A stretch of DNA of 51,755 bases from Mucilaginibacter sp. Lineage in GTDB: Bacteria; Bacteroidota; Bacteroidia; Sphingobacteriales; Sphingobacteriaceae. The position numbers and the translations under genes were made by a program. The stretch spans positions 1-51,755 of the forward strand of contig JAQBOV010000007.1 of assembly GCA_028287895.1 (NCBI GenBank), given 5' to 3'. Under the pieces are notes generated by a model. The model saw nothing but the letters and a program-made list of their open reading frames with translations, searched no databases and was not told the DNA's origin. Positions within the stretch are counted from its first letter, which is position 1, and every line of letters begins with the position of its first letter. Shown here piece after piece: positions 34,549 through 44,507 of the stretch.

Positions 34549-35586
34549 ATGGAAGAACCTATACCCGTTGAATTACTGGAAAAGTATATTAAGGGTAATT
34601 GTACACAAGCGGAAGTAGCATTAGTAAAAAAATGGTACCGCTCATTTGAGCATAATAACGATTATGTTTCCGGTATAAATCTGACAGAAGAGAAGCAGCT
34701 GGAAGAAAGGATATACCATCATATTCTTAACAATATTGGCGCGCCTGCGCATGAAGAAGAGCCGCCTGAAAATTCGGATTATAGTTTACACAGATGGTAT
34801 GCAATTGCAGGCATAGCGGCTTCTATCGTAATTTTAGTTGCTGCTTTTGTAGTAATAACTTACCGCCAGCAGAAAGTAAAAGCAATACAGCTTGCTGATG
34901 TCAGCACCCAACAAATTGAAGCAATAACCAATAATTCGGATCAAATATATAAAGCGGTGCTTCCCGACAATAGTTCTGTTTGGTTAAAACCGCACTCAGA
35001 ACTAACATTCCCAAGGGTTTTTGATGCTAAATCAAGGATAGTGTCGATATCAGGTGAGTGCTTTTTTGAAGTAACCAAAAATCCCAAATGTCCTTTTATT
35101 ATAAATAGCCGTTCAATCATTACTAAGGTGTGGGGTACTAGCTTCCTGGTACGTGATAACGCGCAAAGCAATTCTGCGGAGGTTTCGGTACTTACAGGAA
35201 AAGTTTCCGTAAGTATCAAAACTGCATACAACAGCGATCAATCCACATTAAAACTTGAAAAGGGCGAAGTAATGCTCTATCCCAATCAAAAGGCAATCTA
35301 TTTAATTGATCAGCATGTTTTGAAGCCTGAAATAGTTAATAATGAGGTTAAGCTGCAGATATGGAAACGTGTAAACTTATTTTTTGAAAATAAATCGCTG
35401 AGGGAAATTATCCCGGTGCTTAATTCAATGTTCCATGTTCATATTAAAGCAAAGAACGAGAAATTAAATCATTATATATTAAATGCAGACATGGCCGGCT
35501 TCAATTTACCGGATGTACTGGAAGCCCTGAAAAAATCCCTGAATATCAATTATGAAATAAGGGATGATGGCATTGACCTTGAATAA
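34549..35586 (+). CDS. FecR-type anti-sigma factor
   Basis: A 345-aa single-pass inner-membrane protein. Residues 1-80 are the cytoplasmic sigma-binding part, about 84-106 the membrane helix (AIAGIAASIVILVAAFVVI), and the periplasmic part holds the FecR domain (VLPDNSSVWLKPHSELTFP...) and a C-terminal STN-like DUF4974 domain (NLFFENKSLREIIPVLN). The latter contacts the plug/STN domain of the SusC-like receptor. In the 84-bp gap to the sigma gene there is a GTTTC-GTT-GAAAC hairpin and CGCGTAGGGG, of unknown meaning. Confidence 0.92.
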   Translation: MEEPIPVELLEKYIKGNCTQAEVALVKKWYRSFEHNNDYVSGINLTEEKQLEERIYHHILNNIGAPAHEEEPPENSDYSLHRWYAIAGIAASIVILVAAFVVITYRQQKVKAIQLADVSTQQIEAITNNSDQIYKAVLPDNSSVWLKPHSELTFPRVFDAKSRIVSISGECFFEVTKNPKCPFIINSRSIITKVWGTSFLVRDNAQSNSAEVSVLTGKVSVSIKTAYNSDQSTLKLEKGEVMLYPNQKAIYLIDQHVLKPEIVNNEVKLQIWKRVNLFFENKSLREIIPVLNSMFHVHIKAKNEKLNHYILNADMAGFNLPDVLEALKKSLNINYEIRDDGIDLE

Positions 35587-35689
35587 ACCGATTGAACAAA
35601 CCAATTATTAATCACCAGTAAACCGCAGTAAATGGAAGAAAAATTACAAACATAAACCTAACAATCCAATAAGCTGGCGCAGCGCCGGC

Positions 35690-35725
35690 AAAAAAAAACT
35701 TAGAAGTGTTACGAGCACTCCTAAG
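35690..35725 (-). terminator. Minus-strand terminator in the susC leader
   Basis: On the minus strand CTTAGGAGTG pairs with CACTTCTAAG (ten pairs including one G-U) over a 7-nt loop, followed by nine T. On the plus strand the same pair is an A-C mismatch and no T-run follows. It is therefore built for transcription antisense to susC. Confidence 0.75.
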
Positions 35726-35798
35726 CTTAGATCGGCCCATTTGGAAACACCATATCAATGGTGTAGGGGCTTTAATTGTCTCATTTTTTACATAGAAA
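35690..35798 (-). ncRNA. Putative cis-antisense RNA to the susC leader (DonS-like)
   Basis: A minus-strand TATATTTG (35812-35805) matches the TAnnTTTG box exactly; its TSS would be near 35798. The next feature downstream on that strand is the perfect terminator at 35725-35690. This would make an RNA of about 109 nt covering the susC 5' leader, with a second internal hairpin (ACACCAT/ATGGTGT, 35747-35764). Cis-encoded antisense RNAs that repress susC-like genes are known in Bacteroides loci with ECF sigma/anti-sigma control. The -33 element is weak, so the promoter is unproven. Confidence 0.45.
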
Positions 35799-35811
35799 CA
35801 TAAACAAATAT

Positions 35812-38800
35812 ATGAAATTTCGTTTACGAAGACCTATTCCCTGGTTCAAAATCATGAAGATTACATTTAGTCAAATCCTGATAGCCATAATGTTAAGCAG
35901 CATTGCTTATTCAAATCCTTTGAAGGCTCAGAACATCCTTGACAAGACAGTCAATATGTCGTTAAATAACACCACACTGCTGGACGTGATCACCTATTTG
36001 CAAAAAAATAATGATGTAAAATTTATATATAGTAAAAGCGCCATTAACATTTCGCAAAAGATATCCGCAAACTTTGAAAACCAATCACTTAAAACGGTGC
36101 TGGACCAGCTTTTTAAAAATAATGGAATTGATTACGAGATATTAAAGGACAGGATCGTACTTGGAAGATCGCCGGATGCGAGCCTGCCCGCTAATGCAGC
36201 AGCCAATACGCTGGATAAAACAGCCGATGCAGCAGAAGTCGTAGCCGGCATTCTGGTATCAGGCAAGGTTGTTGATGAAAAAGGGCAGCCGATTCCAGGG
36301 GTATCCATTGTTGAAAAAGGCACCGCAAATGGGATTATAACCGATGCGGATGGTGCGTTTAAATTAAATGTAAAAAGTCAGACCTCCGTTTTAAATATTG
36401 CATTTATAGGCTATATAAAGCAGGAAATAGCGGTTGGTGCCAAAACTACTTTCAGTATCACGCTGATAGAGGACATAAAAAGCATTAATGAGGTGATTGT
36501 TATTGGTTACGGTGTCCAAAAGAAAAGCGTCACTACAGGCTCTATCTCCGGCGTTACTGCTAAGGAGTTTGAAGACCAGCCGGTAACCCGTATCGAACAA
36601 ATACTGCAAGGCAGAACATCCGGTTTAACCATTAACACGAATGACGGGCAACCGGGTGATGGTGCAACCGTACGGGTAAGAGGTATAACGACGTTTAACA
36701 ACAATGACCCGCTATGGGTTGTTGATGGTGTTGTAGTTGATAACGGGGGTATAGGGTATCTTAATCAACAGGATATCGAATCTATAGAAGTGTTAAAGGA
36801 TGCGGCTTCACAGGCTATTTACGGTACACGTGCCGCTGCCGGTGTTATTTTGGTTACCACCAAAAAAGGTAAAGCCGGCCGTATGAGAATCAATTATTCA
36901 GGTTATTATGGCACCTCAGCGCCCGCCAGGAAACTGGATCTTTTAAATGCTACAGAATATGCAACTCTGAGAAATGAGTCTCTCGCTGCTGCCGGTAAAC
37001 CTGCTTTATTCAGTAATCCTTCATCATTCGGAACAGGCACCGACTGGCAATCGCTTATTTTTAACAACAGCGCAAAAGAGCAAAACCACGAATTGAGCAT
37101 ATCCGGAGGAAATGACGTATCAACCTACTATACTTCTTTCGGATATTTAGATCAGAATGGTATTGTTGCCACTGACATTTCGAAATATAAAAGGGCGAAT
37201 TTCAGGAGCAACATAACTTACAAGCCATCCAGGTACATAAATTTTGGAGAGAACATTGGTTATACTTACAATAAATCAATTGGGCTGGGTAATACAAACA
37301 GTGTATTCGGCGGTCCTTTAAGCTCAGCCATTAACCTTGATCCTATTACCCCTGCTGTGGTGACCGACCCTGCTGCCGCCTCAGCACCTGTATACACGAA
37401 TAATGCAAATGTGATCAGAAATGCACAGGGGTATCCTTACGGTATATCGCCCTATGTTGGCCAGGAAATTACCAACCCATTAGCCTACATGCAAACACGT
37501 TTGGGGAACTACAGCTGGGCACATAATATCGTAGGTAATGCTTATGCTGAAGTTGACCCGATACAGGGTCTGGCTATAAAGTCAACCATCGGTACAAAAA
37601 TGGCATTTTATGGGGATGAGTCCTTTTCACCACTGGCTTATCTTAATGCCTCAACCGTCACTTCCCAAAACAGTTATAACCGGGACATAACCAGACTATT
37701 TAACTGGAATGTTGAAAACACGGCTTCATATACGCATCGTTTTAGCAAACATAATGTCAATGTGCTGATCGGTCAGGGATCATATATAGACGGAGGCTCT
37801 TATTCTACAGGAGTTACTGAATATGGTTTGCCGGTAACTAACTTTAATGATGCTTCATTAAATTATAACATTCCTGCGGTTCAAAGAATCGGTTACGGCG
37901 GTGAAGGACAGCAGCACCATATCAGTTCATTATTTGCCCGTTTAAATTATGACTATGATGAAAAATATATTATCCAAGGGGTAATAAGAAGAGACGGTTC
38001 ATCACGGTTCGGAGGCAACAACAAGTATGGAACCTTCCCCTCAGTTTCACTAGGATGGGTGCCAACCAAAGAAGCATTCTGGCCGCAGAATGATGTTGTT
38101 GATTTCCTGAAGTTTCGCGGCGGTTATGGCGTTGTAGGTAATGACGCGATTCCTGATAATGCATTCATTTCAACCATTGGCGGCGGAAGAAATTACAGCT
38201 TCGGAACAGGCGATACCTACATTAGCGGTTACAGCCCTAATGCACCATCAAATCCCGATCTGAAATGGGAACAAACCTCACAAACAAACGTGGGCTTAGA
38301 TGCGGTATTATTCCATGATTTCAATTTGACACTGGAGTGGTATAAGAAAAAAACAACCGGTATCCTTCAGCAGCCCAGTTTGCCATTTTATATAGGCGCT
38401 ATCAGCAATCCTTACGCCAACGTTGGCGATATGGAAAATACCGGAGAAGAAATATCATTAAGCTATCATAAAAAAATCGGTGATTTTAAATTAGGGTTTG
38501 ACGGAAACGTATCACACCTTAAAAACACCGTTACCCGTTTGGCTCCCGGACAACTCTATTTAGGCGGAGCCGGAGTTCAAAATATCCAGGGCGGCGTAAC
38601 CCGTTCTGAAGTTGGGCACCCAATTAATTCCTTTTACGGATATGATAACCTCGGAATTTTCCAAACCCAGGCGGAAATTGACAACTATGTCTCCAAAACA
38701 GGGCAAATCATACAGCCTAATGCCAAGCCGGGGGATTTTAAATGGGCCGATTTAAATGGAGACGGCAAAATTGATGACAATGACCGTAAATTTATTGGCA

Positions 38801-39279
38801 ACTCGTTACCTACCTGGCAATATGGTTTAACCTTTACTGCGGCATACAAGAATTTTGATCTCGTGATATTCGGTCAGGGACAGGCCGGGAATAAAATATT
38901 CCAGGGCTTACACCGCTTGGATATCCTTACCGCCAATTATACCAAAGCTGCTTTAGGAAGATGGACCGGTCCAGGAACGTCAACTTTATGGCCGCGGTTA
39001 ACCGACAATGATGTTAATAACAACTTTGAATATAATTCAAGTTTCTACCTTCAAAGCGGTACCTATTTCCGTATCAAAACATTGCAACTAGGCTATACAC
39101 TTACAAGAGACGTAGTGCAAAAAATAGGATTACAAAGGTTGCGCGTGTATGTAACAGGCGAAAATTTAGTAACGTTTACAAAATATTCAGGGTATGACCC
39201 GGACATTGCCGGCAGTATTGACCAAGGCTTTTATCCGCAGGCACGTACATTCATAGTTGGTTTAAGTGTTGGATTTTAA
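35812..39279 (+). CDS. SusC-like TonB-dependent outer-membrane receptor
   Basis: A 1155-aa outer-membrane glycan importer. Order of parts: a signal region (hydrophobic 25-45), an STN domain (about 50-120, VNMSLNNTTLLDVITYLQKN) that signals to the FecR protein, a carboxypeptidase-D regulatory-like domain (about 145-230, SGKVVDEKGQPIPGVSIVEK), the plug (VIGYGVQKKSVTTGSISG and VVDGVVVDNG), and a 22-strand barrel ending in VGLSVGF. Start ATG 35812 is taken; the open frame extends to 35776 without ATG. It forms a lidded pair with the SusD-like lipoprotein 10 bases downstream. Confidence 0.95.
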   Translation: MKFRLRRPIPWFKIMKITFSQILIAIMLSSIAYSNPLKAQNILDKTVNMSLNNTTLLDVITYLQKNNDVKFIYSKSAINISQKISANFENQSLKTVLDQLFKNNGIDYEILKDRIVLGRSPDASLPANAAANTLDKTADAAEVVAGILVSGKVVDEKGQPIPGVSIVEKGTANGIITDADGAFKLNVKSQTSVLNIAFIGYIKQEIAVGAKTTFSITLIEDIKSINEVIVIGYGVQKKSVTTGSISGVTAKEFEDQPVTRIEQILQGRTSGLTINTNDGQPGDGATVRVRGITTFNNNDPLWVVDGVVVDNGGIGYLNQQDIESIEVLKDAASQAIYGTRAAAGVILVTTKKGKAGRMRINYSGYYGTSAPARKLDLLNATEYATLRNESLAAAGKPALFSNPSSFGTGTDWQSLIFNNSAKEQNHELSISGGNDVSTYYTSFGYLDQNGIVATDISKYKRANFRSNITYKPSRYINFGENIGYTYNKSIGLGNTNSVFGGPLSSAINLDPITPAVVTDPAAASAPVYTNNANVIRNAQGYPYGISPYVGQEITNPLAYMQTRLGNYSWAHNIVGNAYAEVDPIQGLAIKSTIGTKMAFYGDESFSPLAYLNASTVTSQNSYNRDITRLFNWNVENTASYTHRFSKHNVNVLIGQGSYIDGGSYSTGVTEYGLPVTNFNDASLNYNIPAVQRIGYGGEGQQHHISSLFARLNYDYDEKYIIQGVIRRDGSSRFGGNNKYGTFPSVSLGWVPTKEAFWPQNDVVDFLKFRGGYGVVGNDAIPDNAFISTIGGGRNYSFGTGDTYISGYSPNAPSNPDLKWEQTSQTNVGLDAVLFHDFNLTLEWYKKKTTGILQQPSLPFYIGAISNPYANVGDMENTGEEISLSYHKKIGDFKLGFDGNVSHLKNTVTRLAPGQLYLGGAGVQNIQGGVTRSEVGHPINSFYGYDNLGIFQTQAEIDNYVSKTGQIIQPNAKPGDFKWADLNGDGKIDDNDRKFIGNSLPTWQYGLTFTAAYKNFDLVIFGQGQAGNKIFQGLHRLDILTANYTKAALGRWTGPGTSTLWPRLTDNDVNNNFEYNSSFYLQSGTYFRIKTLQLGYTLTRDVVQKIGLQRLRVYVTGENLVTFTKYSGYDPDIAGSIDQGFYPQARTFIVGLSVGF

Positions 39280-39289
39280 TATAAAGAAC

Positions 39290-40837
39290 ATGAAAAAATA
39301 TTTAAAGTATTTAGCAATTTTTACTGGATGCATGCTTATCGTAACAGCATGTAAAAAAAGTTTCCTGAGCGTTACGCCCAAAGGGACTAATCTTGAATCA
39401 CAGTATTACCGTGATCAAACGGAAGCTTTTAATGGCCTGGTAGCTGTTTATGATGTTATAGGCTATCAAAGCGGCGGCCTTATTACCAAGGAAAATGCAA
39501 TGGATGCCGGTTGCGATGATGAGGTAGCAGGTGGCGGCGGTGCAGGTGACGTCACCGATCTGCAGGTATTTAATAATTATACCCTTAATGAAACGCAAGG
39601 TCCGTCAGCTGCCTTATGGCAGGGGGGATTTCAGGGTATTTTCCGTGCCAATGTGATCCTGGCGAAGCTACCGGGAGTACCTATGGATGCCGCCCTGAAA
39701 AGCAGATATGCCGATGAGGCTACCGCGCTTCGCGCCTATTTTTATTTTGACCTGGTTCGTTTGTTTAAAAACATTCCCTTAATACTGAAAGAAATACCTT
39801 CAGATCAGGTAGATAATGTACTTCAGGTGGCTCCATCTGCCGTTTATACCCAGATTGAATCCGATCTGAAAGCTGTAATTGCCTCTAAAAATATACCCGA
39901 TAAAATAGATGTTTCTGCAGATGGCGGCAGATTAACAATGGGTGCGGTACACGCCTTGTTAGGGAAAATTTATCTTTATGATAAAAAGTATGCCCAGGCC
40001 GCTGCAGAATTTGCGGTAGTTAATGGCAGCACTCCGGGCCAGCCAAATGCCACGTATGGATATCAGCTGCTCGCTGATTTTTCCGACCTGTGGAAAGTTT
40101 CCAATAAATTTAATGCTGAATCAATAATTGAAGTTGGGCATTCTTCAAAATCAGGTGGTGACTGGAATTGCGCAGCATGTACCGAGGGAAATCTTTTAAA
40201 TATAATGGTTGGCCCAAGAGGATACGTTGCTAAAACAGCAAGCGCACCCGATTATATCTCCGGCTGGAGCTTCATTCCATTTACCAAAAACTTCTTTGAT
40301 TTTATACATTATGATCCGCGCAATAAAGCAACAGTTGCCAACCTGGATAGCCTGAAGGCGAACAACATCGCTGATTACTCACCAGGGTATGATAATACCG
40401 GTTATTTTGTTGCAAAATTTGCGGGCCATCTTGCAGATAAAACTACTGGTGGCGGCGCTCCTGAATTGAACTACCCACAAAACATGTATGAGATCCGTCT
40501 GGCTGATACTTACCTTATGGAGGCCGAAGCGCTTATCGCCGGTGGTGGAGATCTGGCGCGTGCAGCGGCTTTGATGACAGCGGTGCATACCCGTGCCTAT
40601 AATGATGGTACTACCCATCCGCTTGCTGCAACAATGGCCGTTCTTAAAAATGAAAGACGGGCCGAGCTGGCTGCCGAGGGCCATCGCTGGTTTGACCTTG
40701 TACGCTGGGGCGATGCTCCTGCAGTACTCGGATACAAAGGATTTAAAGCTGGCAGAAACGAAATATTACCCATACCGCTTAATGATTTAAATGCTACCAA
40801 ATTAAAGCAAAGCAAAGAGTACGGCGGTACATTGTAA
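39290..40837 (+). CDS. SusD/RagB-like glycan-binding lipoprotein
   Basis: A 515-aa surface lipoprotein that covers the SusC-like barrel and binds oligosaccharide. Lipobox VTAC gives Cys near residue 21. The TPR-rich fold has ATALRAYFYFDLVRLF and the C-terminal ELAAEGHRWFDLVRWGDA, both diagnostic of SusD/RagB. Start ATG 39290; the frame from 39266 overlaps the SusC stop. Ligand is probably beta-glucan, judged from the enzymes downstream. Confidence 0.95.
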   Translation: MKKYLKYLAIFTGCMLIVTACKKSFLSVTPKGTNLESQYYRDQTEAFNGLVAVYDVIGYQSGGLITKENAMDAGCDDEVAGGGGAGDVTDLQVFNNYTLNETQGPSAALWQGGFQGIFRANVILAKLPGVPMDAALKSRYADEATALRAYFYFDLVRLFKNIPLILKEIPSDQVDNVLQVAPSAVYTQIESDLKAVIASKNIPDKIDVSADGGRLTMGAVHALLGKIYLYDKKYAQAAAEFAVVNGSTPGQPNATYGYQLLADFSDLWKVSNKFNAESIIEVGHSSKSGGDWNCAACTEGNLLNIMVGPRGYVAKTASAPDYISGWSFIPFTKNFFDFIHYDPRNKATVANLDSLKANNIADYSPGYDNTGYFVAKFAGHLADKTTGGGAPELNYPQNMYEIRLADTYLMEAEALIAGGGDLARAAALMTAVHTRAYNDGTTHPLAATMAVLKNERRAELAAEGHRWFDLVRWGDAPAVLGYKGFKAGRNEILPIPLNDLNATKLKQSKEYGGTL

Positions 40838-40862
40838 TTTAAACTTATTTAAAATTCAGATT

Positions 40863-41735
40863 ATGAAATTAAATTTAATAAAAGCCAGCTCCTTGGTACT
40901 TGGCGTACTGGCGATTGGAATATATATTGGCTGTAAGCCCGATAAATTTAATGGTGAAGGGAACGGGCTAAGCCCTAAAGACTTTTCTTCATCCTTTACC
41001 GTAACTCCGGTTACTGGCAAGCCCAATTACTATGTATTAAAGGCAAACCAAACCGGTATACAGTCCGTAAAATGGGACCTGGGAGATGGCGGCGGTTCAA
41101 ACGCCGGTAAATTTGTTGACACGGTTTTTTATCCAGATGCCGGAACTTATAATGTTACTTTAACATCTTTAGGTTATATCGGCGGTATCTCAAAAACTTC
41201 TAGCCCACAAGCGATCACCGTGGCAGTATCTGATCCAAAATCAGGCAACCTTGTTGTAGGCGGAAAAATGGGCACCGGCGACGATGCCCACTGGACCCAC
41301 TTTATTGTTGGCGGCGGACAAAACATGACAATGGATGCGAGCAAAGGCGTAATGGTTGCCAATGAAACCGGTTATCAGGCAGGTGCTGTATACCAGGCTT
41401 TCAATCTGGTCGCCGGGCAAAAATACATGGTCGATATGATTGTATCCGGCAGCGGCGCCACTAACAGCTGGTTTGAGGTATGGGTGGATACCAAGCAGCC
41501 CGTGGACGGACAGGATTATAATACGGGTAAAAAACCTATTTCTTTAAATACCTGGTCGGGATGCGGTGTGGGTCCTTTTAATGGTAAATTATCAGCACTT
41601 TCCTGTGCTGGTGACGGCAATCCTTTCACGGTTCCAACCACCGGCACCTATTATCTTGTGATCAAATGCGGTGGGGAAAATACAGGGCTGACCGGTATTT
41701 CCTTTACTAATGTAACGTTAAGAGGCGTTAATTAG
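40863..41735 (+). CDS. PKD-containing surface lipoprotein, probable glycan-binding protein
   Basis: A 290-aa lipoprotein (IGC lipobox, Cys at about residue 24). Residues about 40-125 form a PKD/Ig-like domain (SVKWDLGDGGGSN, YPDAGTYNVTLTS). Residues about 130-290 form a beta-sandwich like carbohydrate-binding modules (WTHFIVGGGQNM, GTYYLVIKCGGENTGLTG). It has no hydrolase motif. In the position right after SusCD it corresponds to a surface glycan-binding protein that helps catch the polymer. The binding module family is not certain. Confidence 0.75.
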   Translation: MKLNLIKASSLVLGVLAIGIYIGCKPDKFNGEGNGLSPKDFSSSFTVTPVTGKPNYYVLKANQTGIQSVKWDLGDGGGSNAGKFVDTVFYPDAGTYNVTLTSLGYIGGISKTSSPQAITVAVSDPKSGNLVVGGKMGTGDDAHWTHFIVGGGQNMTMDASKGVMVANETGYQAGAVYQAFNLVAGQKYMVDMIVSGSGATNSWFEVWVDTKQPVDGQDYNTGKKPISLNTWSGCGVGPFNGKLSALSCAGDGNPFTVPTTGTYYLVIKCGGENTGLTGISFTNVTLRGVN

Positions 41736-41807
41736 ACAGCAATAATACCAACAACCGGTTGTTTATATATTTAAACAGCCGGTTGTTACCAATGAATACT
41801 TTCTTTT

Positions 41808-42653
41808 ATGACAAAATTAAATCTTGTAATCTATCCGTTAGTGGCTCTGAGTCTATTATCCTGCTCGAAAAAACAGGCGGTATTACCTCCATTTGTACCT
41901 ATTACAGAACCTGCCAAGGTTTATACATTTGAAACAACCCCTGCATGGTCAGACGAGTTTGATACAGACGGCGCTCCCGATCCAAACAAGTGGGGATATG
42001 ATGTTGGTGGCGGCGGCTGGGGAAACCATGAGCTGGAGTATTATACCAATACAACCAATAATGCCAGTATTACCAATGGCATATTATCTATAACAGCAAA
42101 AAAAGAAAGTATGGGCGGTATGAGCTATACTTCCTCACGCATGGTGTCAAAAACTCCGGCAGATATGCTGTATGGCCGTTTAGAGGTAAAAGCCAAATTA
42201 CCGTCGGGCAAAGGTACCTGGCCGGCAATATGGATGCTGCCCAATGATTATGCTTATGGCAACTGGCCGAACTCCGGCGAGATTGATATTATGGAAATGG
42301 TGGGTTATGATCCCAACAACGTACACTTTAGCATTCATGATCAAACTAATTTCGCGGGGAACTCTAAAACAAGTACGATGAACATTCCTACGGCCATGAC
42401 CGACTACCATATTTATCGTGCTGACTGGACCCCGGACGGAATTAAAGGTTATTACGATGACGTATTGGTGTTTACTTTTTTAAATGATAAAAAAGGAAAT
42501 TCCGCAACATGGCCATTTAATAAGCCATTTCACATACTGCTAAACCTGGCCATTGGCGGCGATTGGGGAGGCGCACAGGGAGTCGACGACACTGCATTCC
42601 CCACTGAAATGCAGGTTGACTATGTCCACTATTATAAAATGATCACCAATTAG
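41808..42653 (+). CDS. GH16 endo-beta-glucanase (laminarinase-like) lipoprotein
   Basis: A 281-aa lipoprotein (LLSC lipobox, Cys at about residue 19) with a GH16 domain from about residue 45. Catalytic motif is E-x-D-x-x-E in GEIDIMEMVG: nucleophile Glu158, Asp160 and acid/base Glu163. The inserted residue (Met) between Asp and Glu is the arrangement typical of laminarinases. LLNLAIGGDWGG near the C-terminus is also GH16-like. It would cut beta-1,3-glucan (laminarin or fungal wall) at the surface for uptake by SusCD. Confidence 0.93.
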   Translation: MTKLNLVIYPLVALSLLSCSKKQAVLPPFVPITEPAKVYTFETTPAWSDEFDTDGAPDPNKWGYDVGGGGWGNHELEYYTNTTNNASITNGILSITAKKESMGGMSYTSSRMVSKTPADMLYGRLEVKAKLPSGKGTWPAIWMLPNDYAYGNWPNSGEIDIMEMVGYDPNNVHFSIHDQTNFAGNSKTSTMNIPTAMTDYHIYRADWTPDGIKGYYDDVLVFTFLNDKKGNSATWPFNKPFHILLNLAIGGDWGGAQGVDDTAFPTEMQVDYVHYYKMITN

Positions 42654-42760
42654 CGTTAAAGCAATTTGGTTATCTGCAATCAAAGCCTTTCTATTTATAG
42701 ACAAGGACCGGGTCATATTATGCCCTTGCATGCATGATCTATTTTAACACAAAAAGCACT

Positions 42761-44215
42761 ATGAAAGAAGTCAGGAAATATATATTGATGGTTACGGTAT
42801 CAGGCCTGCTTGCCATTACCCTAGGCTGCAGTAAAAAGTCCGGCGGCTCGGGCGGCGAAACCCCGACACCACCGCCAGCTCGGCCTGTAACTCCGGTTAA
42901 GTCAGATGTATCCATGTGGCTTACGCAGGCAGATCAATCACAGCTGTTGAGCAGGCAAAATGTAGCCCTGCTTTTTAACAGTTCATCAAATACCAATACG
43001 ACCATAAATGTGGATACCACTGCAACCTATCAAACGATAGATGGCTTTGGCTTTTGCTTATCAGGTGGCAGCGCCACTTTAATAAACAGCCTTGCCGATG
43101 CAAAAAAGTCTGCATTGCTAAAGGAACTATTTTCAGCAGATTCGACAAGTATCGGTATCAGTTATATACGTATAACGATAGGCGCATCCGATATGAGCGC
43201 CGGTACTTTTAGTTACGATGATGTGGCAGGTGATGTTACTTTACAGAATTTTAGCCTTGATAAAGAAAAGACAGATCTCATACCGATTTTGCAAAAAATT
43301 ATAGCGATCAATCCAAATATAAAAATTTTAGCGTGCCCCTGGAGTGCTCCTGCATGGATGAAAGACAACAATAGTTTTACTCAGGGCAGTTTAAAGCTTG
43401 AAAACTACGGGCCATATGCCAACTATTTTGTAAAATATATACAGGGAATGAAGGCGGCAGGTATCACTATTGATGCGATCACTCCGCAAAACGAACCTTT
43501 AAATGCCTATAATACCCCTGCTATGCTTATGGTCTCAGCCGATGAAGGGAATTTTATAAAAAACAATTTAGGCCCGGCGTTTAAGGCTGCCGGCATTACT
43601 ACTAAAATTATTGTTTATGACCATAACGCCGACCATCCTGAATATGCGACAGCTATTTTAGCTGATAATGCTGCAAGTGCATTTGTTGATGGCTCTGCTT
43701 TCCATTTGTATGGAGGCAGCATAAATGCTTTAACACCTGTACATAATGCCTATCCCAATAAAAACATTTATTTTACTGAACAGGCTACATTTCAGGGCGG
43801 CAGTTTCGGAGGCGATTTAGCATGGCACATAAGTAACCTGATTATTGGCGCAACCCGCAACTGGAGCAGGAATGTATTGGAATGGGTATTGGCTACCGAT
43901 CCCAACAATGGCCCCCATACCAATGGCGGCTGCAGCACCTGTCTGGGCGCTGTAACCATTGGTTCGGCAGTTACACGTAATGTGGCTTACTATATTATTG
44001 CACATGCATCAAAATTTGTAAAGCCGGGTGCCGTAAGAATAGCCTCTGACCAGCAAAACACCTTATTAAACGTAGCATTTAAAAATACTGACGGCTCAAA
44101 AGTGCTTATTGTAATCAATACAGGCGCGGGCTCGCAGACATTCAATATCAAATTTAATTCAAAAATTGTAACCAGCACATTAAGCGGCGGGGCTGTTGCA
44201 AGTTATAAATGGTAA
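42761..44215 (+). CDS. GH30 beta-1,6-glucanase-like lipoprotein
   Basis: A 484-aa lipoprotein (ITLGC lipobox) with a Ser/Gly/Pro-rich linker to about residue 45, then a GH30 TIM barrel with side beta-domain. Acid/base Glu245 in ITPQNEPLN, nucleophile Glu340 in IYFTEQAT. The start of the barrel YQTIDGFGFCLSGGSA is typical. With GH16 it suggests that the target is a beta-1,3/1,6-glucan such as fungal or algal wall glucan. The start was set at ATG 42761 in front of the signal peptide. Last gene of the locus; a terminator follows 187 nt later. Confidence 0.92.
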   Translation: MKEVRKYILMVTVSGLLAITLGCSKKSGGSGGETPTPPPARPVTPVKSDVSMWLTQADQSQLLSRQNVALLFNSSSNTNTTINVDTTATYQTIDGFGFCLSGGSATLINSLADAKKSALLKELFSADSTSIGISYIRITIGASDMSAGTFSYDDVAGDVTLQNFSLDKEKTDLIPILQKIIAINPNIKILACPWSAPAWMKDNNSFTQGSLKLENYGPYANYFVKYIQGMKAAGITIDAITPQNEPLNAYNTPAMLMVSADEGNFIKNNLGPAFKAAGITTKIIVYDHNADHPEYATAILADNAASAFVDGSAFHLYGGSINALTPVHNAYPNKNIYFTEQATFQGGSFGGDLAWHISNLIIGATRNWSRNVLEWVLATDPNNGPHTNGGCSTCLGAVTIGSAVTRNVAYYIIAHASKFVKPGAVRIASDQQNTLLNVAFKNTDGSKVLIVINTGAGSQTFNIKFNSKIVTSTLSGGAVASYKW

Positions 44216-44401
44216 CGCATTAAGCCGGTGAATTAGGGAAATTGGTTAACTATCGAAAGCCATACAAACGGCACATTTTCAATCACTGCAGGCATCGATT
44301 CATACCGTACAAAAAACGAAGCGCTCAAAATGGGCTTAATAGTAATCTGATCTGAAGAGATCGGGATTTAGTTGGGTTGTCAAATCTAATTGATAACAAT
44401 G

Positions 44402-44433
44402 CGTTCCGGGGTGAGATACGGAACGTTTTTTTT
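44402..44433 (+). terminator. Strong intrinsic terminator closing the glucan locus
   Basis: CGTTCCG (44402-44408) pairs with CGGAACG (44419-44425) over a 10-nt loop, followed by eight T. Between it and the GH30 stop lies only a short open stretch (44237-44350) that looks like a possible coding remnant. Confidence 0.9.
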
Positions 44434-44507
44434 GCTTAAATGCTTTGGCGTTCAGGGTTAACTTTCTATTGGGTCATGGTATCAGGTTAGCTCATCACGT
44501 TAATATT

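Noticed and set aside
44237..44350. Short plus-strand frame after GH30 (TIESHTNGTFSITAGIDSY and onwards)
   Set aside because: Protein-like, but only about 37 codons, with no start codon and no recognisable family; kept only as a possible remnant.
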